Shown one piece after another: positions 1-9,133 of a stretch of DNA of 64,000 nucleotides (position 1 is its first letter; the number at the start of each line of letters is the position of its first letter). Below the pieces are notes generated by a model. The model was given only the letters and a program-made list of their open reading frames with translations, ran no database searches and was not told the origin of the DNA. Made by a program: the position numbers and the translations under genes. Origin of the DNA: Vibrio sp. RE86 (lineage in GTDB: Bacteria; Pseudomonadota; Gammaproteobacteria; Enterobacterales; Vibrionaceae); the NCBI RefSeq assembly GCF_013114545.1, contig NZ_VTXI01000004.1, positions 186,001 to 250,000 of the forward strand, written 5' to 3'.

Positions 1-800
1 TTGTTGTTACGTCAGGTAAAGGCGGTGTTGGTAAAACCACGTCTAGCGCAGCAATCGCCTCAGGTCTTGCACTGAAAGGCAAAAAAACCGCTGTAATCGA
101 CTTCGATATCGGTCTGCGTAACTTAGATCTAATCATGGGCTGCGAACGCCGCGTCGTTTACGATTTTGTCAACGTTATCAATGGTGAAGCAACACTGAAC
201 CAAGCGATGATTAAAGATAAGCGCACCGAGAATCTTTTCATTCTTCCAGCCTCTCAAACGCGTGACAAAGATGCTCTTACAAAAGAGGGCGTTCGCCGAG
301 TATTAGATGAACTCGACGAGATGGGCTTTGATTTCGTTATCTGTGACTCACCTGCGGGTATCGAGCAGGGTGCGCTAATGGCGCTATACTTTGCAGATGA
401 AGCGATTGTAACAACTAACCCAGAAGTCTCTTCTGTTCGCGACTCTGACCGAATTCTAGGTATCTTAGATTCTAAGTCTCGCCGTGCCGAAGAAGGTTTA
501 GAGCCAGTTAAGCAGCACCTGCTTTTGACTCGTTACAACCCAGCGCGTGTAACACAAGGTGAAATGCTGAGCGTAGAAGATGTTGAAGAGATTCTGCACA
601 TTTCTCTACTGGGCGTGATTCCAGAGAGCCAGGCGGTACTAAACGCTTCTAACAAAGGTGTACCTGTGATTTTTGATGATCAATCAGACGCAGGTATGGC
701 TTACGATGACACAGTTGAGCGCCTGCTTGGCCAGCAAGTGGACTTCCGCTTCCTGACTGAACAGAAGAAAGGAATCTTTAAACGACTATTCGGAGGCTAG
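1..800 (+). CDS. minD: septum site-determining ATPase MinD (5' end cut by window)
   Basis: Membrane-associated ParA-type ATPase. It recruits MinC to the membrane and oscillates with MinE, so that FtsZ rings form only at midcell. The reading frame is open from the first base and complete codons begin at position 3. The deviant Walker A motif GKGGVGKTT is present, followed by DFDIGLRNLD, the CDSPAGIE Walker B region and a C-terminal amphipathic membrane-targeting helix (KKGIFKRLFGG). Against the 270-residue enteric protein only about the first five residues are missing. minE follows 6 bp later, so the two are one transcript. minC would lie just left of the window. The identification is firm. 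Confidence 0.98.
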   Translation, partial: VVTSGKGGVGKTTSSAAIASGLALKGKKTAVIDFDIGLRNLDLIMGCERRVVYDFVNVINGEATLNQAMIKDKRTENLFILPASQTRDKDALTKEGVRRVLDELDEMGFDFVICDSPAGIEQGALMALYFADEAIVTTNPEVSSVRDSDRILGILDSKSRRAEEGLEPVKQHLLLTRYNPARVTQGEMLSVEDVEEILHISLLGVIPESQAVLNASNKGVPVIFDDQSDAGMAYDDTVERLLGQQVDFRFLTEQKKGIFKRLFGG

Positions 801-806
801 ATCGGC

Positions 807-1070
807 ATGTCACTACTTGAGTTTTTCCGCCCACAGAAGAAAACATCCGCGAACTTAGCCAAAGAGCGTTTACAGATCATCGTCGCAGAGCGTCGTAGCC
901 ACAATGACCCTGCGCCCTCTTACTTGCCACAACTTAAAGAAGATATTCTTAAAGTAATCGGTAAGTATGTGGCCGTTGATCCTTCTATGGTTGATTTGTC
1001 TTTCGAGCACAAAGATGATGATATTTCAGTGCTGGAACTTAACGTTAAGCTTCCTGAAGACGAGAAATAA
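807..1070 (+). CDS. minE: cell division topological specificity factor MinE
   Basis: An 87-residue protein of normal family length. The N-terminal part ([12 protein letters not shown]...) is the membrane-binding and anti-MinCD segment that stimulates the MinD ATPase. The C-terminal part is the beta-rich dimerisation or topological-specificity domain. It lies directly behind minD, with GGAGG in the last codons of minD acting as a distant ribosome site. A rho-independent terminator follows, which closes the min operon. Confidence 0.97.
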   Translation: MSLLEFFRPQKKTSANLAKERLQIIVAERRSHNDPAPSYLPQLKEDILKVIGKYVAVDPSMVDLSFEHKDDDISVLELNVKLPEDEK

Positions 1071-1091
1071 ACAGCTACGAGCTAAATGATT

Positions 1092-1123
1092 AAAGGTTGA
1101 TGTGAAGGCATCAACCTTTTTTT
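1092..1123 (+). terminator. rho-independent terminator of the min operon
   Basis: A stem of AAAGGTTGATG pairs with CATCAACCTTT around a short loop and runs into seven T residues. It sits 22 bp after the minE stop codon. Confidence 0.85.
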
Positions 1124-1244
1124 GTGCCCGTTATCCTCAAGGGTGAGGATTGAACGAGTTGGGGAGCTCTTAACGTTCATCGTCAATCCAAAGAGATTCC
1201 CTACTCACTCCTTCGGCGCTCTGCGGAAAGACAAAGTTCTGATC

Positions 1245-1276
1245 AAAAAAAAGCCCCAGTCTTTCGACTGGGGCTT
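1245..1276 (-). terminator. rho-independent terminator of adhE
   Basis: On the minus strand, AAGCCCCAGT and ACTGGGGCTT form a 10-bp stem followed by eight T residues (the A run at 1245-1252). It lies about 60 bp past the adhE stop codon. Confidence 0.88.
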
Positions 1277-1337
1277 TATCTTTTCCCGATGTGTAGATTT
1301 AAGTGCTAGCGAAAATCTACCTCAAACTGACGCTTAC

Positions 1338-4040
1338 TTATGCTTCAGCTTTTGCTTTCTTAGCTTTAGGCGCTGCTTTTGCTGCTTCTTGGTCTGCTTT
1401 CTTCTTGATAACTGTAGTACCTTCGAAAGTTTCACCTTCAACAAATGCTTTACCGTAGTAAGACGCTAGTAGAACTTCTTTTAGCTCAGTGATTAGAGGG
1501 TAACGTGGGTTAGCACCTGTACACTGGTCATCGAACGCTTCTACTGCTAGCTCTTCTAGCTTAGCGATGAAGTCTGCTTCAGATACACCTGCCGCTTGGA
1601 TAGACGTTGGGATATCTAGGTTCAGTTTCAGCTCTTCTAACCATGCTAGTAGACGTTCAATCTTCTGAGCAGTACGGTCACCTTCTTGGCTTAGGCCTAG
1701 GTGGTCAGCTACTTCAGCGTAACGACGACGTGCTTGTGGACGGTCGTACTGAGAGAACGCAGTTTGCTTAGTTGGGTTGTCGTTCGCGTTGTAACGTACA
1801 ACGTTAGAGATTAGTAGTGCGTTTGCCAGACCGTGTGGTAGGTGGAACTCAGCACCAATCTTGTGCGCCATTGAGTGACAAACACCTAGGAATGCGTTCG
1901 CGAATGCCACACCAGCGATAGTTGCTGCGTTGTGTACTTTCTCACGAGCGATTGGGTCGTTTGCACCGTTCGCGTAGCTTGATGGTAGGTACTCTTTCAG
2001 CATCTTAAGTGCTTGTAGAGCCTGACCGTCAGAGTATTCGTTCGCAAGAACAGATACGTAAGCTTCTAGAGCGTGAGTTACTGCATCGTAACCACCGAAT
2101 GCTGTTAGAGACTTAGGCATGTTCATTACTAGGTTCGCATCAACGATAGCCATGTTTGGCGTGATTTCGTAATCAGCTAGTGGGTACTTAGCACCAGTCT
2201 CGTCGTCTGTAACAACAGCGAATGGAGTAACTTCTGAACCCGTACCTGAAGTTGTAGTGATACATACAAGCTCAGCTTTCTTACCCATTTTAGGGAACTT
2301 GTAGATACGTTTACGGATGTCCATAAAGCGCATTGCTAGTTCTTCGAATGCTGTTTCTGGGTGCTCGTACATTACCCACATGATTTTCGCTGCATCCATC
2401 GGAGAACCACCACCTAGAGCGATGATTACGTCTGGCTGGAAGCTTTGCATTGCTTCTGCACCTTTCTTAACAACAGATAGCGTTGGATCCGCTTCTACGT
2501 CGAAGAAAGTTTGAACTTCAATGCCTTGAGCTTTAAGAAGTTGTACTACGTCATCCGCGTAACCGTTGTTGAATAGGAAACGGTCAGTTACTAGGAATGC
2601 ACGCTTCTTACCTTCTAGGTCGCTCATTGCGATTGGAAGGCTACCACGACGGAAGTAGATAGACTTAGGTAGTTTGTGCCACAACATGTTTTCAGCTCGC
2701 TTCGCTACAGTTTTCTTGTTGATTAGGTGCTTAGGACCTACGTTCTCAGAGATAGAGTTACCACCCCATGAACCACAACCTAGAGTTAGAGAAGGTGCAA
2801 CGTTGAAGTTGTACAGGTCACCGATACCACCGTGAGTCGTCGGGATGTTGATTAGGATACGTGCAGTCTTCATCTTGTCACCGAAGTAACGGATACGGTC
2901 TGCGTTTGTATCTTGGTTCGTGTATAGGCCAGATGTGTGACCGATACCGCCGATCTCTACCATAGTTACCGCTTGAGCAACTGCGTCTTCGAAGTCATCA
3001 GCGCGGAATAGACCTAGAGTTGGAGACAATTTCTCGTGAGCAAATTCATCTTCGTAACAAACTTTACCTAGACCTTCACCAACAAGAACTTTCGTGTCAG
3101 CTGGTACTTTAACGCCTGCTAGTTCAGCGATTGCTGGAGCTGGTTGGCCAACGATTTTCGCGTTTAGTGCGCCGTCGATTAGAAGAACTTTACGTACTTT
3201 GTCAGCGTCAGCTTTAGATAGAACGTGAGCTTTATGAGATGCGAAACGCTCTTTCACTTCGTCGTATACTTCGTCAACTACGATTGCAGCCTGCTCAGAA
3301 GCACATACTACGCCGTTATCGAATGTTTTAGACATTAGGATAGATGCTACAGCACGCTTAACGTCAGCCGTTTCATCGATAACAACAGGAACGTTACCTG
3401 CACCTACACCGATAGCTGGTTTACCAGAAGAGTAAGCCGCTTTAACCATGCCTGGACCACCAGTTGCAAGGATAAGTGCGATACCATCGTGCTTCATTAG
3501 AGCGTTAGAAAGCTCTACAGATGGCTGGTCAATCCAACCGATGATGTCTTTTGGCGCACCCGCTGCTACTGCTGCGTCAAGAACCAGTTTCGCTGCATCA
3601 TTCGTTGAGTTTTTCGCACGTGGGTGTGGCGAAAAGATGATGCCGTTACGAGTTTTAAGTGAGATTAGAGACTTGAAGATTGCTGTAGAAGTCGGGTTAG
3701 TTGTTGGGACGATACCACAGATGATACCTACAGGCTCTGCGATAGTCATAGTGCCCAGGTTGTCGTCCTCTTCTAGAACGCCACACGTCTTCTCATCTTT
3801 GTATTTGTTGTAGATGAACTCAGAAGCGAAGTGGTTCTTGATTACCTTATCTTCAACAATACCCATACCAGACTCTGCTACCGCTTGTTGAGCTAGCGGG
3901 ATACGAGCTTGGTTAGCTGCTAGAGAAGCAGCACGGAAGATCTTGTCTACTTGCTCTTGAGAGAAAGTAGCGAACTCTTCTTGCGCTTTCTTAACGCGTG
4001 CAATCATTGCATCTAGTTCAGCTAGGTTAGTTACAGGCAT
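1338..4040 (-). CDS. adhE: bifunctional acetaldehyde-CoA/alcohol dehydrogenase AdhE
   Basis: Converts acetyl-CoA to acetaldehyde and then ethanol, oxidising two NADH. It forms cytosolic spirosome filaments in its family. The 900 residues comprise an N-terminal aldehyde dehydrogenase half (catalytic Cys in GVVCASEQ near residue 246), a linker, and an iron-dependent alcohol dehydrogenase half (GGGSPMDAAK; metal ligands in the HALEAY and CHSMAHK...HLPHG segments). Enteric AdhE is 891 residues, so this one is full length with a slightly longer Lys/Ala-rich tail. The ATG is preceded by AGGAG at good spacing. A long upstream region carries an FNR-like site, as expected for a fermentation enzyme. 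ychE lies divergently upstream, the same neighbour as in Escherichia coli. Confidence 0.98.
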   Translation of the reverse strand: MPVTNLAELDAMIARVKKAQEEFATFSQEQVDKIFRAASLAANQARIPLAQQAVAESGMGIVEDKVIKNHFASEFIYNKYKDEKTCGVLEEDDNLGTMTIAEPVGIICGIVPTTNPTSTAIFKSLISLKTRNGIIFSPHPRAKNSTNDAAKLVLDAAVAAGAPKDIIGWIDQPSVELSNALMKHDGIALILATGGPGMVKAAYSSGKPAIGVGAGNVPVVIDETADVKRAVASILMSKTFDNGVVCASEQAAIVVDEVYDEVKERFASHKAHVLSKADADKVRKVLLIDGALNAKIVGQPAPAIAELAGVKVPADTKVLVGEGLGKVCYEDEFAHEKLSPTLGLFRADDFEDAVAQAVTMVEIGGIGHTSGLYTNQDTNADRIRYFGDKMKTARILINIPTTHGGIGDLYNFNVAPSLTLGCGSWGGNSISENVGPKHLINKKTVAKRAENMLWHKLPKSIYFRRGSLPIAMSDLEGKKRAFLVTDRFLFNNGYADDVVQLLKAQGIEVQTFFDVEADPTLSVVKKGAEAMQSFQPDVIIALGGGSPMDAAKIMWVMYEHPETAFEELAMRFMDIRKRIYKFPKMGKKAELVCITTTSGTGSEVTPFAVVTDDETGAKYPLADYEITPNMAIVDANLVMNMPKSLTAFGGYDAVTHALEAYVSVLANEYSDGQALQALKMLKEYLPSSYANGANDPIAREKVHNAATIAGVAFANAFLGVCHSMAHKIGAEFHLPHGLANALLISNVVRYNANDNPTKQTAFSQYDRPQARRRYAEVADHLGLSQEGDRTAQKIERLLAWLEELKLNLDIPTSIQAAGVSEADFIAKLEELAVEAFDDQCTGANPRYPLITELKEVLLASYYGKAFVEGETFEGTTVIKKKADQEAAKAAPKAKKAKAEA

Positions 4041-4648
4041 AGGGATTCTCCTAAAATTAACAATATTAAAAACTTTTTATTAAGCTCACTGCTTCAAAAC
4101 AGACGTCTTAGTAAATTGCTTTCAGGGCTGAGTATATTATTTCAGGTTGTGAAAAAAATTGACCCAGATCAGTTACCCAAAAGGAATTAACCAATTAGTG
4201 GTAAGGCAATCGCAAAAATCACCATAAGCCAATGATTTTGCTAGATTTAAATCACACTTTTTAATCGAACAAAAAAGCATCAAACAAATCAATTAGATTG
4301 CAATAAAGCCACATTCTGTAAAAAAGTTTCATTTTTTGACCACATACTTACATGTAATCCATGATCCTTGTGCTACTGAGAGTATATGTAATTCGCATTT
4401 TCTCTCTATTTTCTGACCTAATTTTTGTCAAAAATGTGCGAATGTTAACGTTTGTATAAAACGAACGCTTTGTGAGCATCATTCTACGTAACAAAGTATG
4501 TCATTACTGTTTACGAACTATTCAATAATTAGATTTTCTCAGTTATGAAATAGTTTTAACTTTAGTTTTTTTCATTCGTTCACGAGCAAAAATTGGACTA
4601 TATTCCGCATGTAACCTGTTCCCTCTTTACTCTGTATAGGCACACCGA
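4041..4648. other. long AT-rich intergenic region between divergent adhE and ychE
   Basis: About 600 bp without a convincing gene. It must hold the adhE promoter (minus strand) and the ychE promoter (plus strand). The only recognisable element is the FNR-like palindrome listed separately. A TATATT just upstream of ychE (near 4609) could be a -10 box, but no good -35 is seen with it. Confidence 0.6.
4159..4172. promoter_or_regulatory. candidate FNR-type site upstream of adhE
   Basis: TTGACccagATCAG matches the FNR consensus TTGAT-N4-ATCAA at eight of ten positions and lies about 120 bp upstream of the adhE start. Oxygen control of adhE would fit its function. This is a single-site pattern match without promoter mapping. 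Confidence 0.4.
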
Positions 4649-5287
4649 ATGCAAACGTTCGAAATCGCTATCTTTTTACAGTTCTTCCTTGGTTTAGTCG
4701 CCGCGGTGAACCCAGTAGGCATCATGCCTGTGTTTGTCTCACTAACCGGGCATATGACTCAGGAAGAAAAAAACAAAACCGCCGTCACCGCCAATTTAGC
4801 GGTCGCGATTATTTTGGTTGTCTCGTTACTAGCAGGTCAGATGCTGCTGGATATGTTTAGTATCTCGCTAGACTCGTTCCGAGTAGCGGGCGGGTTGCTT
4901 CTTCTGAGCATTGCGTTCTCGATGATGAGCGGTAAGTTGGGTGAAGATAAGCAGAATAAGCAGGAAAAAACTGAATACGTGAGTCGAGAGCAGATTGGTG
5001 TGGTTCCATTGGCAATGCCCTTGATGGCTGGCCCTGGTGCCATCAGTTCGACGATTGTTTATGGTTCGCGCTATCCAAGTGCGTTCGATACGGTCGGCAT
5101 TATTGTGACGATTGCGCTGTTCGCACTATGTACTTGGCTTCTTTTCCGTTCTGCGCCTTTGATTGTGAGATTCTTGGGGCAAACAGGAATCAACGTCATC
5201 ACACGTATCATGGGTTTGATTCTAGGTGCGCTTGGTATTGAGTTCATCGCAAACGGCTTGCGTAATCTCTTCCCTGGGTTGGCCTGA
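4649..5287 (+). CDS. ychE: MarC/UPF0056 family inner-membrane protein YchE
   Basis: A 212-residue polytopic membrane protein with six hydrophobic segments. It shows the MarC-family features: the N-terminal ...VNPVGIMPVFVSL loop, the central PLAMPLMAGPGAISS loop, and a second repeat ending ITRIMGLILGALGIEFIANGL. The family has two inverted three-helix repeats. Transport was proposed for it but no substrate is firmly established. Its position beside adhE matches ychE of E. coli, which supports this name over YhgN or MarC. It is preceded only by a weak AGG. Confidence 0.85.
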   Translation: MQTFEIAIFLQFFLGLVAAVNPVGIMPVFVSLTGHMTQEEKNKTAVTANLAVAIILVVSLLAGQMLLDMFSISLDSFRVAGGLLLLSIAFSMMSGKLGEDKQNKQEKTEYVSREQIGVVPLAMPLMAGPGAISSTIVYGSRYPSAFDTVGIIVTIALFALCTWLLFRSAPLIVRFLGQTGINVITRIMGLILGALGIEFIANGLRNLFPGLA

Positions 5288-5303
5288 TCCTCCGAATATA
5301 GGT

Positions 5304-5339
5304 ATGATAGAGCGACTGTTTCATAGGTCGCACTATCAT
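5304..5339 (+). promoter_or_regulatory. hairpin burying the start codon of the potassium channel gene
   Basis: ATGATAG-A-GCGAC (5304-5316) and GTCGC-A-CTATCAT (5327-5339) form a 13-position stem with one A/A mismatch around a 10-base loop. The right arm contains the first two bases of the ATG at 5338, and the only AGG lies at the loop edge. In RNA this would block initiation. As DNA it could equally be an operator. There is no T run, so it is not a terminator of ychE. Confidence 0.55.
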
Positions 5340-6180
5340 GCCACGCAACTCCCTTAGACATCACCTTTACATCATTATCTTTGGTACACATACCAAAGCA
5401 GGCCGCGCATTCGACATCGCGCTTATCGTCGCCATTATTTCATCGCTCGTCGTATTAGTTTTAGAGTCCATTCCAGCCATTAATGCAAAATGGGCCACTG
5501 AGCTGCGATACATCGAATACTCCTTTACCGCTCTATTCACCATAGAATATTTGCTTCGACTCTATTGCTCACCTAAGCCAACGGCTTACGCTAAAAGTTT
5601 CTATGGCGTCGTGGACTTACTGGCCATACTGCCAACCTATTTAGCGATCTTCTTCCCAGCGGCGTCATTTATGGGCGTGGTACGCGCTCTGAGGGTAATG
5701 CGCATTTTCCGAGTGCTAAAGTTGGTGCGCTACCTTCAAGATTCCAACATCTTATTGCGTTCACTCCTTATGGCCCGTCGTAAGATTGTTATCTTCTTTA
5801 GTACAGTTGCCATATTGGTCACAATCTTTGGCGCATTGATATTTGTCATTGAAGGGCCTGACAACGGCTTTACTAGCATCCCAAAAAGCATCTATTGGGC
5901 TATCGTGACGATTACTACGGTGGGCTATGGGGATTTGGTGCCACAAACTGATTTGGGTAAGGCAGTGGCATCGCTCACAATGTTATTAGGCTACTCAATA
6001 CTCGCAGTACCGACGGGGATTATCACCGCAGAGTTAAGCCAAGAGATGAATTCGCATAAGTCTCTAGTGAAATGCCCTAACTGCTCGAAATCAGGCCATG
6101 AGTCGGATGCGATGTTCTGCAAGCATTGTGGCAGTGAACTGGCAGATCCTGATAGGCGTATTGTCGACATAGAAAAATAG
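5338..6180 (+). CDS. six-helix voltage-gated potassium channel with C-terminal zinc ribbon
   Basis: A 280-residue ion channel of the VIC superfamily. Helices S1-S4 are followed by an arginine-rich S4 (RALRVMRIFRVLKLVRYL, about residues 118-135), S5, the selectivity filter TTVGYGD near residues 193-199, and S6. The cytoplasmic tail carries two CxxC pairs (CPNC near 246 and CKHC near 261), a zinc-ribbon pattern not expected in the minimal Kv fold. It probably conducts potassium, and the tail may gate the channel or act as a metal or redox sensor. The start codon lies in a hairpin (5304-5339). The gene is convergent with the DUF3137 gene. Confidence 0.9.
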   Translation: MPRNSLRHHLYIIIFGTHTKAGRAFDIALIVAIISSLVVLVLESIPAINAKWATELRYIEYSFTALFTIEYLLRLYCSPKPTAYAKSFYGVVDLLAILPTYLAIFFPAASFMGVVRALRVMRIFRVLKLVRYLQDSNILLRSLLMARRKIVIFFSTVAILVTIFGALIFVIEGPDNGFTSIPKSIYWAIVTITTVGYGDLVPQTDLGKAVASLTMLLGYSILAVPTGIITAELSQEMNSHKSLVKCPNCSKSGHESDAMFCKHCGSELADPDRRIVDIEK

Positions 6181-6198
6181 AGCACTTTTACGTGCTCT
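6179..6198. terminator. hairpin between convergent genes
   Basis: AGAGCAC and GTGCTCT form a 7-bp stem just past the channel stop codon and before the 3' end of the DUF3137 gene. The T content on either side is modest, so termination is probable but not certain. Confidence 0.5.
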
Positions 6199-6205
6199 AT
6201 TCCAA

Positions 6206-7339
6206 TTATTCTTTCGTCCAAATACGTGTATTTAGGTCAAGATCTTCGACAATGCCGATAAAAAGCATCAACTCATGATACAGCTTTTTAAATGACTCAA
6301 AATCAAAGCCTGCCCAGTTTATGTTCGCTTCAAAGTTGTCTTGGAAATTGTTAATCGCAATGTAGAGCTTCCCATCAATGAACGAAAGCATTATCGAGAA
6401 TGCGCCTGAATCACGTCGAAATGCTAACAACTCTTCCATCAGTTTGGGAGTAACAAGATATCGAGCTTCAACTTCATCTTCACTGTATACGTTAAACACG
6501 CTCTCAAATTCGTCGTTCTCCATTTTTACTGTTTCAGATGTCCTTTCTCTACCATTTGAGGCACCTTGCAATACTTGAGAACTGGCCTTTTCAACGATGC
6601 TATCTACAAACGAATTATTCAACCCACCCAGCATGGCTTTGAGCCCACTCGATTCAACAAAAACGGGAGTTTTAAAGTTTTTGTTACAATCAGCAATAAA
6701 GAGTACTCCTTTGAATGCATCGAACGCATTGCGCTTTCGATCGAGGACACTGAGAGTTAAATCAGAAAATTCAACGTCCGTTTTACCAAGAGTGCCTTCA
6801 AAGTGATCATTACCAAAAGAGCGATCGAACCCATCAAACAAACGGCTGTTATATACATGATGGTCACTGACTCTGAGATTGTCAGTGTACGACAGTGAGC
6901 AATTCAAGTCTGCAAGCGTCTCTTCAATGACGATACGCTTGTAATCATTCGCTAACCGTAGCTCTTGCGACCCTAGCGTTCTAACAGGGCTCGCGTTATC
7001 TATCATCGTGTTACGACGCATTGCTCGTTGGATATTGCGTATTGCAAACCAAACAAGAGCCCCAAGTATGATGGCTGTAACTGCCAACCCCATAAAGCGT
7101 TCACTTTGATTGAGTGCAATATGCTGAAAATAAATGGCCGAAAATGTAACCGTAACAAACATTAGTGGAAGCAGTACTACCAATGTTGGAATTAAAGCCA
7201 AGATGATCGACAGAATTTTCAGTCTCGTTTTTGGCAAAGCGTCCTGTGTCTGATCAAGTTGTTCAAAGTTACCCAATTTGACCGCTATGTTTGATTCATA
7301 GAAAGCTTTTAGTTGTTGATTGGTCATCATATTCTTCAC
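6206..7339 (-). CDS. DUF3137 membrane protein, partner of LemA
   Basis: A 377-residue protein. An N-terminal cytoplasmic stretch is followed by two hydrophobic helices (about residues 45-70 and 85-105) and a large soluble domain of the DUF3137 type (FDGFDRSFGNDHFEGTLG..., FKGVLFIADCNK). Its biochemical function is unknown. It is translationally coupled to lemA: the GTG start overlaps the lemA TGA. AAGGA five bases before the GTG supports that start over the ATG nine bases downstream. LemA plus DUF3137 pairs recur in bacteria, which suggests a joint envelope role. That role is inference. Confidence 0.85.
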   Translation of the reverse strand: MKNMMTNQQLKAFYESNIAVKLGNFEQLDQTQDALPKTRLKILSIILALIPTLVVLLPLMFVTVTFSAIYFQHIALNQSERFMGLAVTAIILGALVWFAIRNIQRAMRRNTMIDNASPVRTLGSQELRLANDYKRIVIEETLADLNCSLSYTDNLRVSDHHVYNSRLFDGFDRSFGNDHFEGTLGKTDVEFSDLTLSVLDRKRNAFDAFKGVLFIADCNKNFKTPVFVESSGLKAMLGGLNNSFVDSIVEKASSQVLQGASNGRERTSETVKMENDEFESVFNVYSEDEVEARYLVTPKLMEELLAFRRDSGAFSIMLSFIDGKLYIAINNFQDNFEANINWAGFDFESFKKLYHELMLFIGIVEDLDLNTRIWTKE

Positions 7340-7893
7340 CTTAGTCCTTCTGAGATGTTTGGTCTCTCAGTCTCGTGAACAGGGACATCAAACAGAGCCC
7401 GAACTGACAATCCCATGAACTTAGCCATGATGTTAGATGGCACCATTTCAATCGCGTTATTCAAGTCTGTCACAGCTGCATTGTATGTGCGTCTGGCTGC
7501 TGATAATTGGGCTTCAGTTTCATTAAGGGAACGTTGAAGGGCGAGAAAGGCATCACTTGACTTCAGATCAGGGTACGACTCAGAGAGCATATTAATCGTT
7601 GGAAGTACTTTAGAAACTCTACTTTCGATGTCGACCATCTCTTGGTCTTTAGTATTGCAACTTAAGGCTTGAGTGCGAAGTTCCGTGAGTTCTAACAATG
7701 TACTTTGCTCATGGTCGATATGAACTTTGACTGTTTCCACTATCTGAGGAATCAAGTCGTAGCGCTGTTTGAGCATGACATCGATAGAGGAGTCGGCATT
7801 CAGGACTCGGTTCTTCTTAGCAATTAACGTGTTGTAGGTTGAGACTAACCAAACTGCCAATAATATAATGATGGCAAAGCCAATATAGTCCAT
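7336..7893 (-). CDS. lemA: LemA family protein
   Basis: A 185-residue protein with one N-terminal membrane helix (YIGFAIIILLAVWLVSTYNTL) and a long helical domain with the family signature around LKQRYDLIPQIVETVK. LemA proteins are envelope-anchored helical bundles without known enzymatic activity. The first gene of a two-gene operon with the DUF3137 protein, overlapping it by 4 bp. AAGG lies upstream of the ATG. Confidence 0.93.
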   Translation of the reverse strand: MDYIGFAIIILLAVWLVSTYNTLIAKKNRVLNADSSIDVMLKQRYDLIPQIVETVKVHIDHEQSTLLELTELRTQALSCNTKDQEMVDIESRVSKVLPTINMLSESYPDLKSSDAFLALQRSLNETEAQLSAARRTYNAAVTDLNNAIEMVPSNIMAKFMGLSVRALFDVPVHETERPNISEGLR

Positions 7894-7975
7894 TTTCTAA
7901 CCTTGCTGTTTATCTAACAATCCATACAACACAACATACCACAAGGGTTGGCTTTTGTTAAAACAGGGTAAAATC

Positions 7976-8002
7976 AAAAAAAGCGCCAATCGGCGCTTTT
8001 TA
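7976..8002 (-). terminator. rho-independent terminator of asd
   Basis: AAAAAGCGCC-AAT-CGGCGCTTTTT is a near-perfect stem with T runs on both strands. It directly follows the asd stop codon on the minus strand and isolates asd from lemA. Confidence 0.88.
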
Positions 8003-8020
8003 TTTAGAGATAATAAAAGA

Positions 8021-9133
8021 TTACTTTTCAGCTAGGATAATACGCAGTGTACGACGCAGTGGTTCAGCAGCGCCCCATAGAAGTTGGTCACCAACTGTAA
8101 ATGCATTTAGGAAGTCGTCACCCATCGCCATCTTGCGTAGACGACCAACTGGGATAGATAGCGTGCCCGTTACTTTCGCTGGCGTTAACTCTTGCGCTGT
8201 AATATCACGGTCGTTTGGAATCACTTTAACCCAATCGTTATGAGTCGCGATCATCTCTTCGATTTCATCCATTGGTACGTTCTGTTTCAGCTTGATAGTC
8301 AATGCTTGAGAGTGACAACGCATCGCACCGATACGTACACAAGTGCCGTCAATCGGTACTGGTGCGTCTTGGAAGCCTAGAATCTTGTTCGCTTCAACGC
8401 CCGCTTTCCACTCTTCTTTGCTTTGGCCATTTTCACGCTTCACATCGATCCAAGGGATCAGTGAGCCTGCAAGTGGTACACCGAATTTATCCGTAGGGAA
8501 TGATCCGCTGCGCATCGTATCTGCCACTTTTTTATCAATATCCAGAATTGAGCTAGAAGGGTTCGCCAGTTCAGAACTTACTGAGTCATTGATAACACCC
8601 ATTTGAGAGATGAGTTCACGCATGTTCTGAGCACCCGCACCAGACGCCGCTTGATAAGTCATCGCGCTCGTCCACTCAACTAAGCCTTTCTCGAATAAGC
8701 CACCAAGGCCCATTAGCATCAAGCTCACTGTACAGTTACCGCCAACAAACGTGTTGGTGCCACCGTGAATACCTTGCTGAATCTGTGTCAAGTTAACAGG
8801 ATCAAGAGTGATGATTGAGTCTTCAGCCATACGTAATGTTGATGCAGCATCAATCCAGTAGCCTTTCCAACCTGCTTGACGCAATGCTGGGTACACTTTC
8901 TCTGTGTAGCTACCGCCTTGACAGGTAATCACAGCATCTAGCTGTTTTAGACTTTCTAAATCAAACGCATCTTGCAGAAGACCAGCATCTTTACCTAGGT
9001 TAGGCGCAGGGATTCCAACTTGTGATGTGCTGTAAAATACAGGTTCAATGAGATCGAAATCTTTCTCTTCTACCATGCGCTGCATCAGTACCGAACCCAC
9101 CATGCCACGCCAACCGACTAAACCAACTCTCAT
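8021..9133 (-). CDS. asd: aspartate-semialdehyde dehydrogenase
   Basis: Reduces aspartyl phosphate to aspartate semialdehyde with NADPH, the branch point to lysine/diaminopimelate, threonine and methionine. The 370-residue protein is of the Gram-negative type. It has the GWRGMVGS nucleotide-binding start, catalytic Cys in GGNCTVSL near residue 134, and the substrate-binding [10 protein letters not shown] region with the catalytic His. Vibrio species often carry two asd genes, and this one is the E. coli-like form. A monocistronic unit with its own terminator, divergent from nhaC. Confidence 0.97.
   Translation of the reverse strand: MRVGLVGWRGMVGSVLMQRMVEEKDFDLIEPVFYSTSQVGIPAPNLGKDAGLLQDAFDLESLKQLDAVITCQGGSYTEKVYPALRQAGWKGYWIDAASTLRMAEDSIITLDPVNLTQIQQGIHGGTNTFVGGNCTVSLMLMGLGGLFEKGLVEWTSAMTYQAASGAGAQNMRELISQMGVINDSVSSELANPSSSILDIDKKVADTMRSGSFPTDKFGVPLAGSLIPWIDVKRENGQSKEEWKAGVEANKILGFQDAPVPIDGTCVRIGAMRCHSQALTIKLKQNVPMDEIEEMIATHNDWVKVIPNDRDITAQELTPAKVTGTLSIPVGRLRKMAMGDDFLNAFTVGDQLLWGAAEPLRRTLRIILAEK

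Noticed and set aside
1122..1469. 115-codon frame between minE and adhE on the plus strand
   Set aside because: It runs through two intrinsic terminators and antisense to the adhE 3' end. Its Phe/Cys-rich composition is typical of an antisense shadow.
3448..3813. 121-codon plus-strand frame inside adhE
   Set aside because: Antisense to a highly conserved, codon-biased gene. No ribosome site and no recognisable protein.
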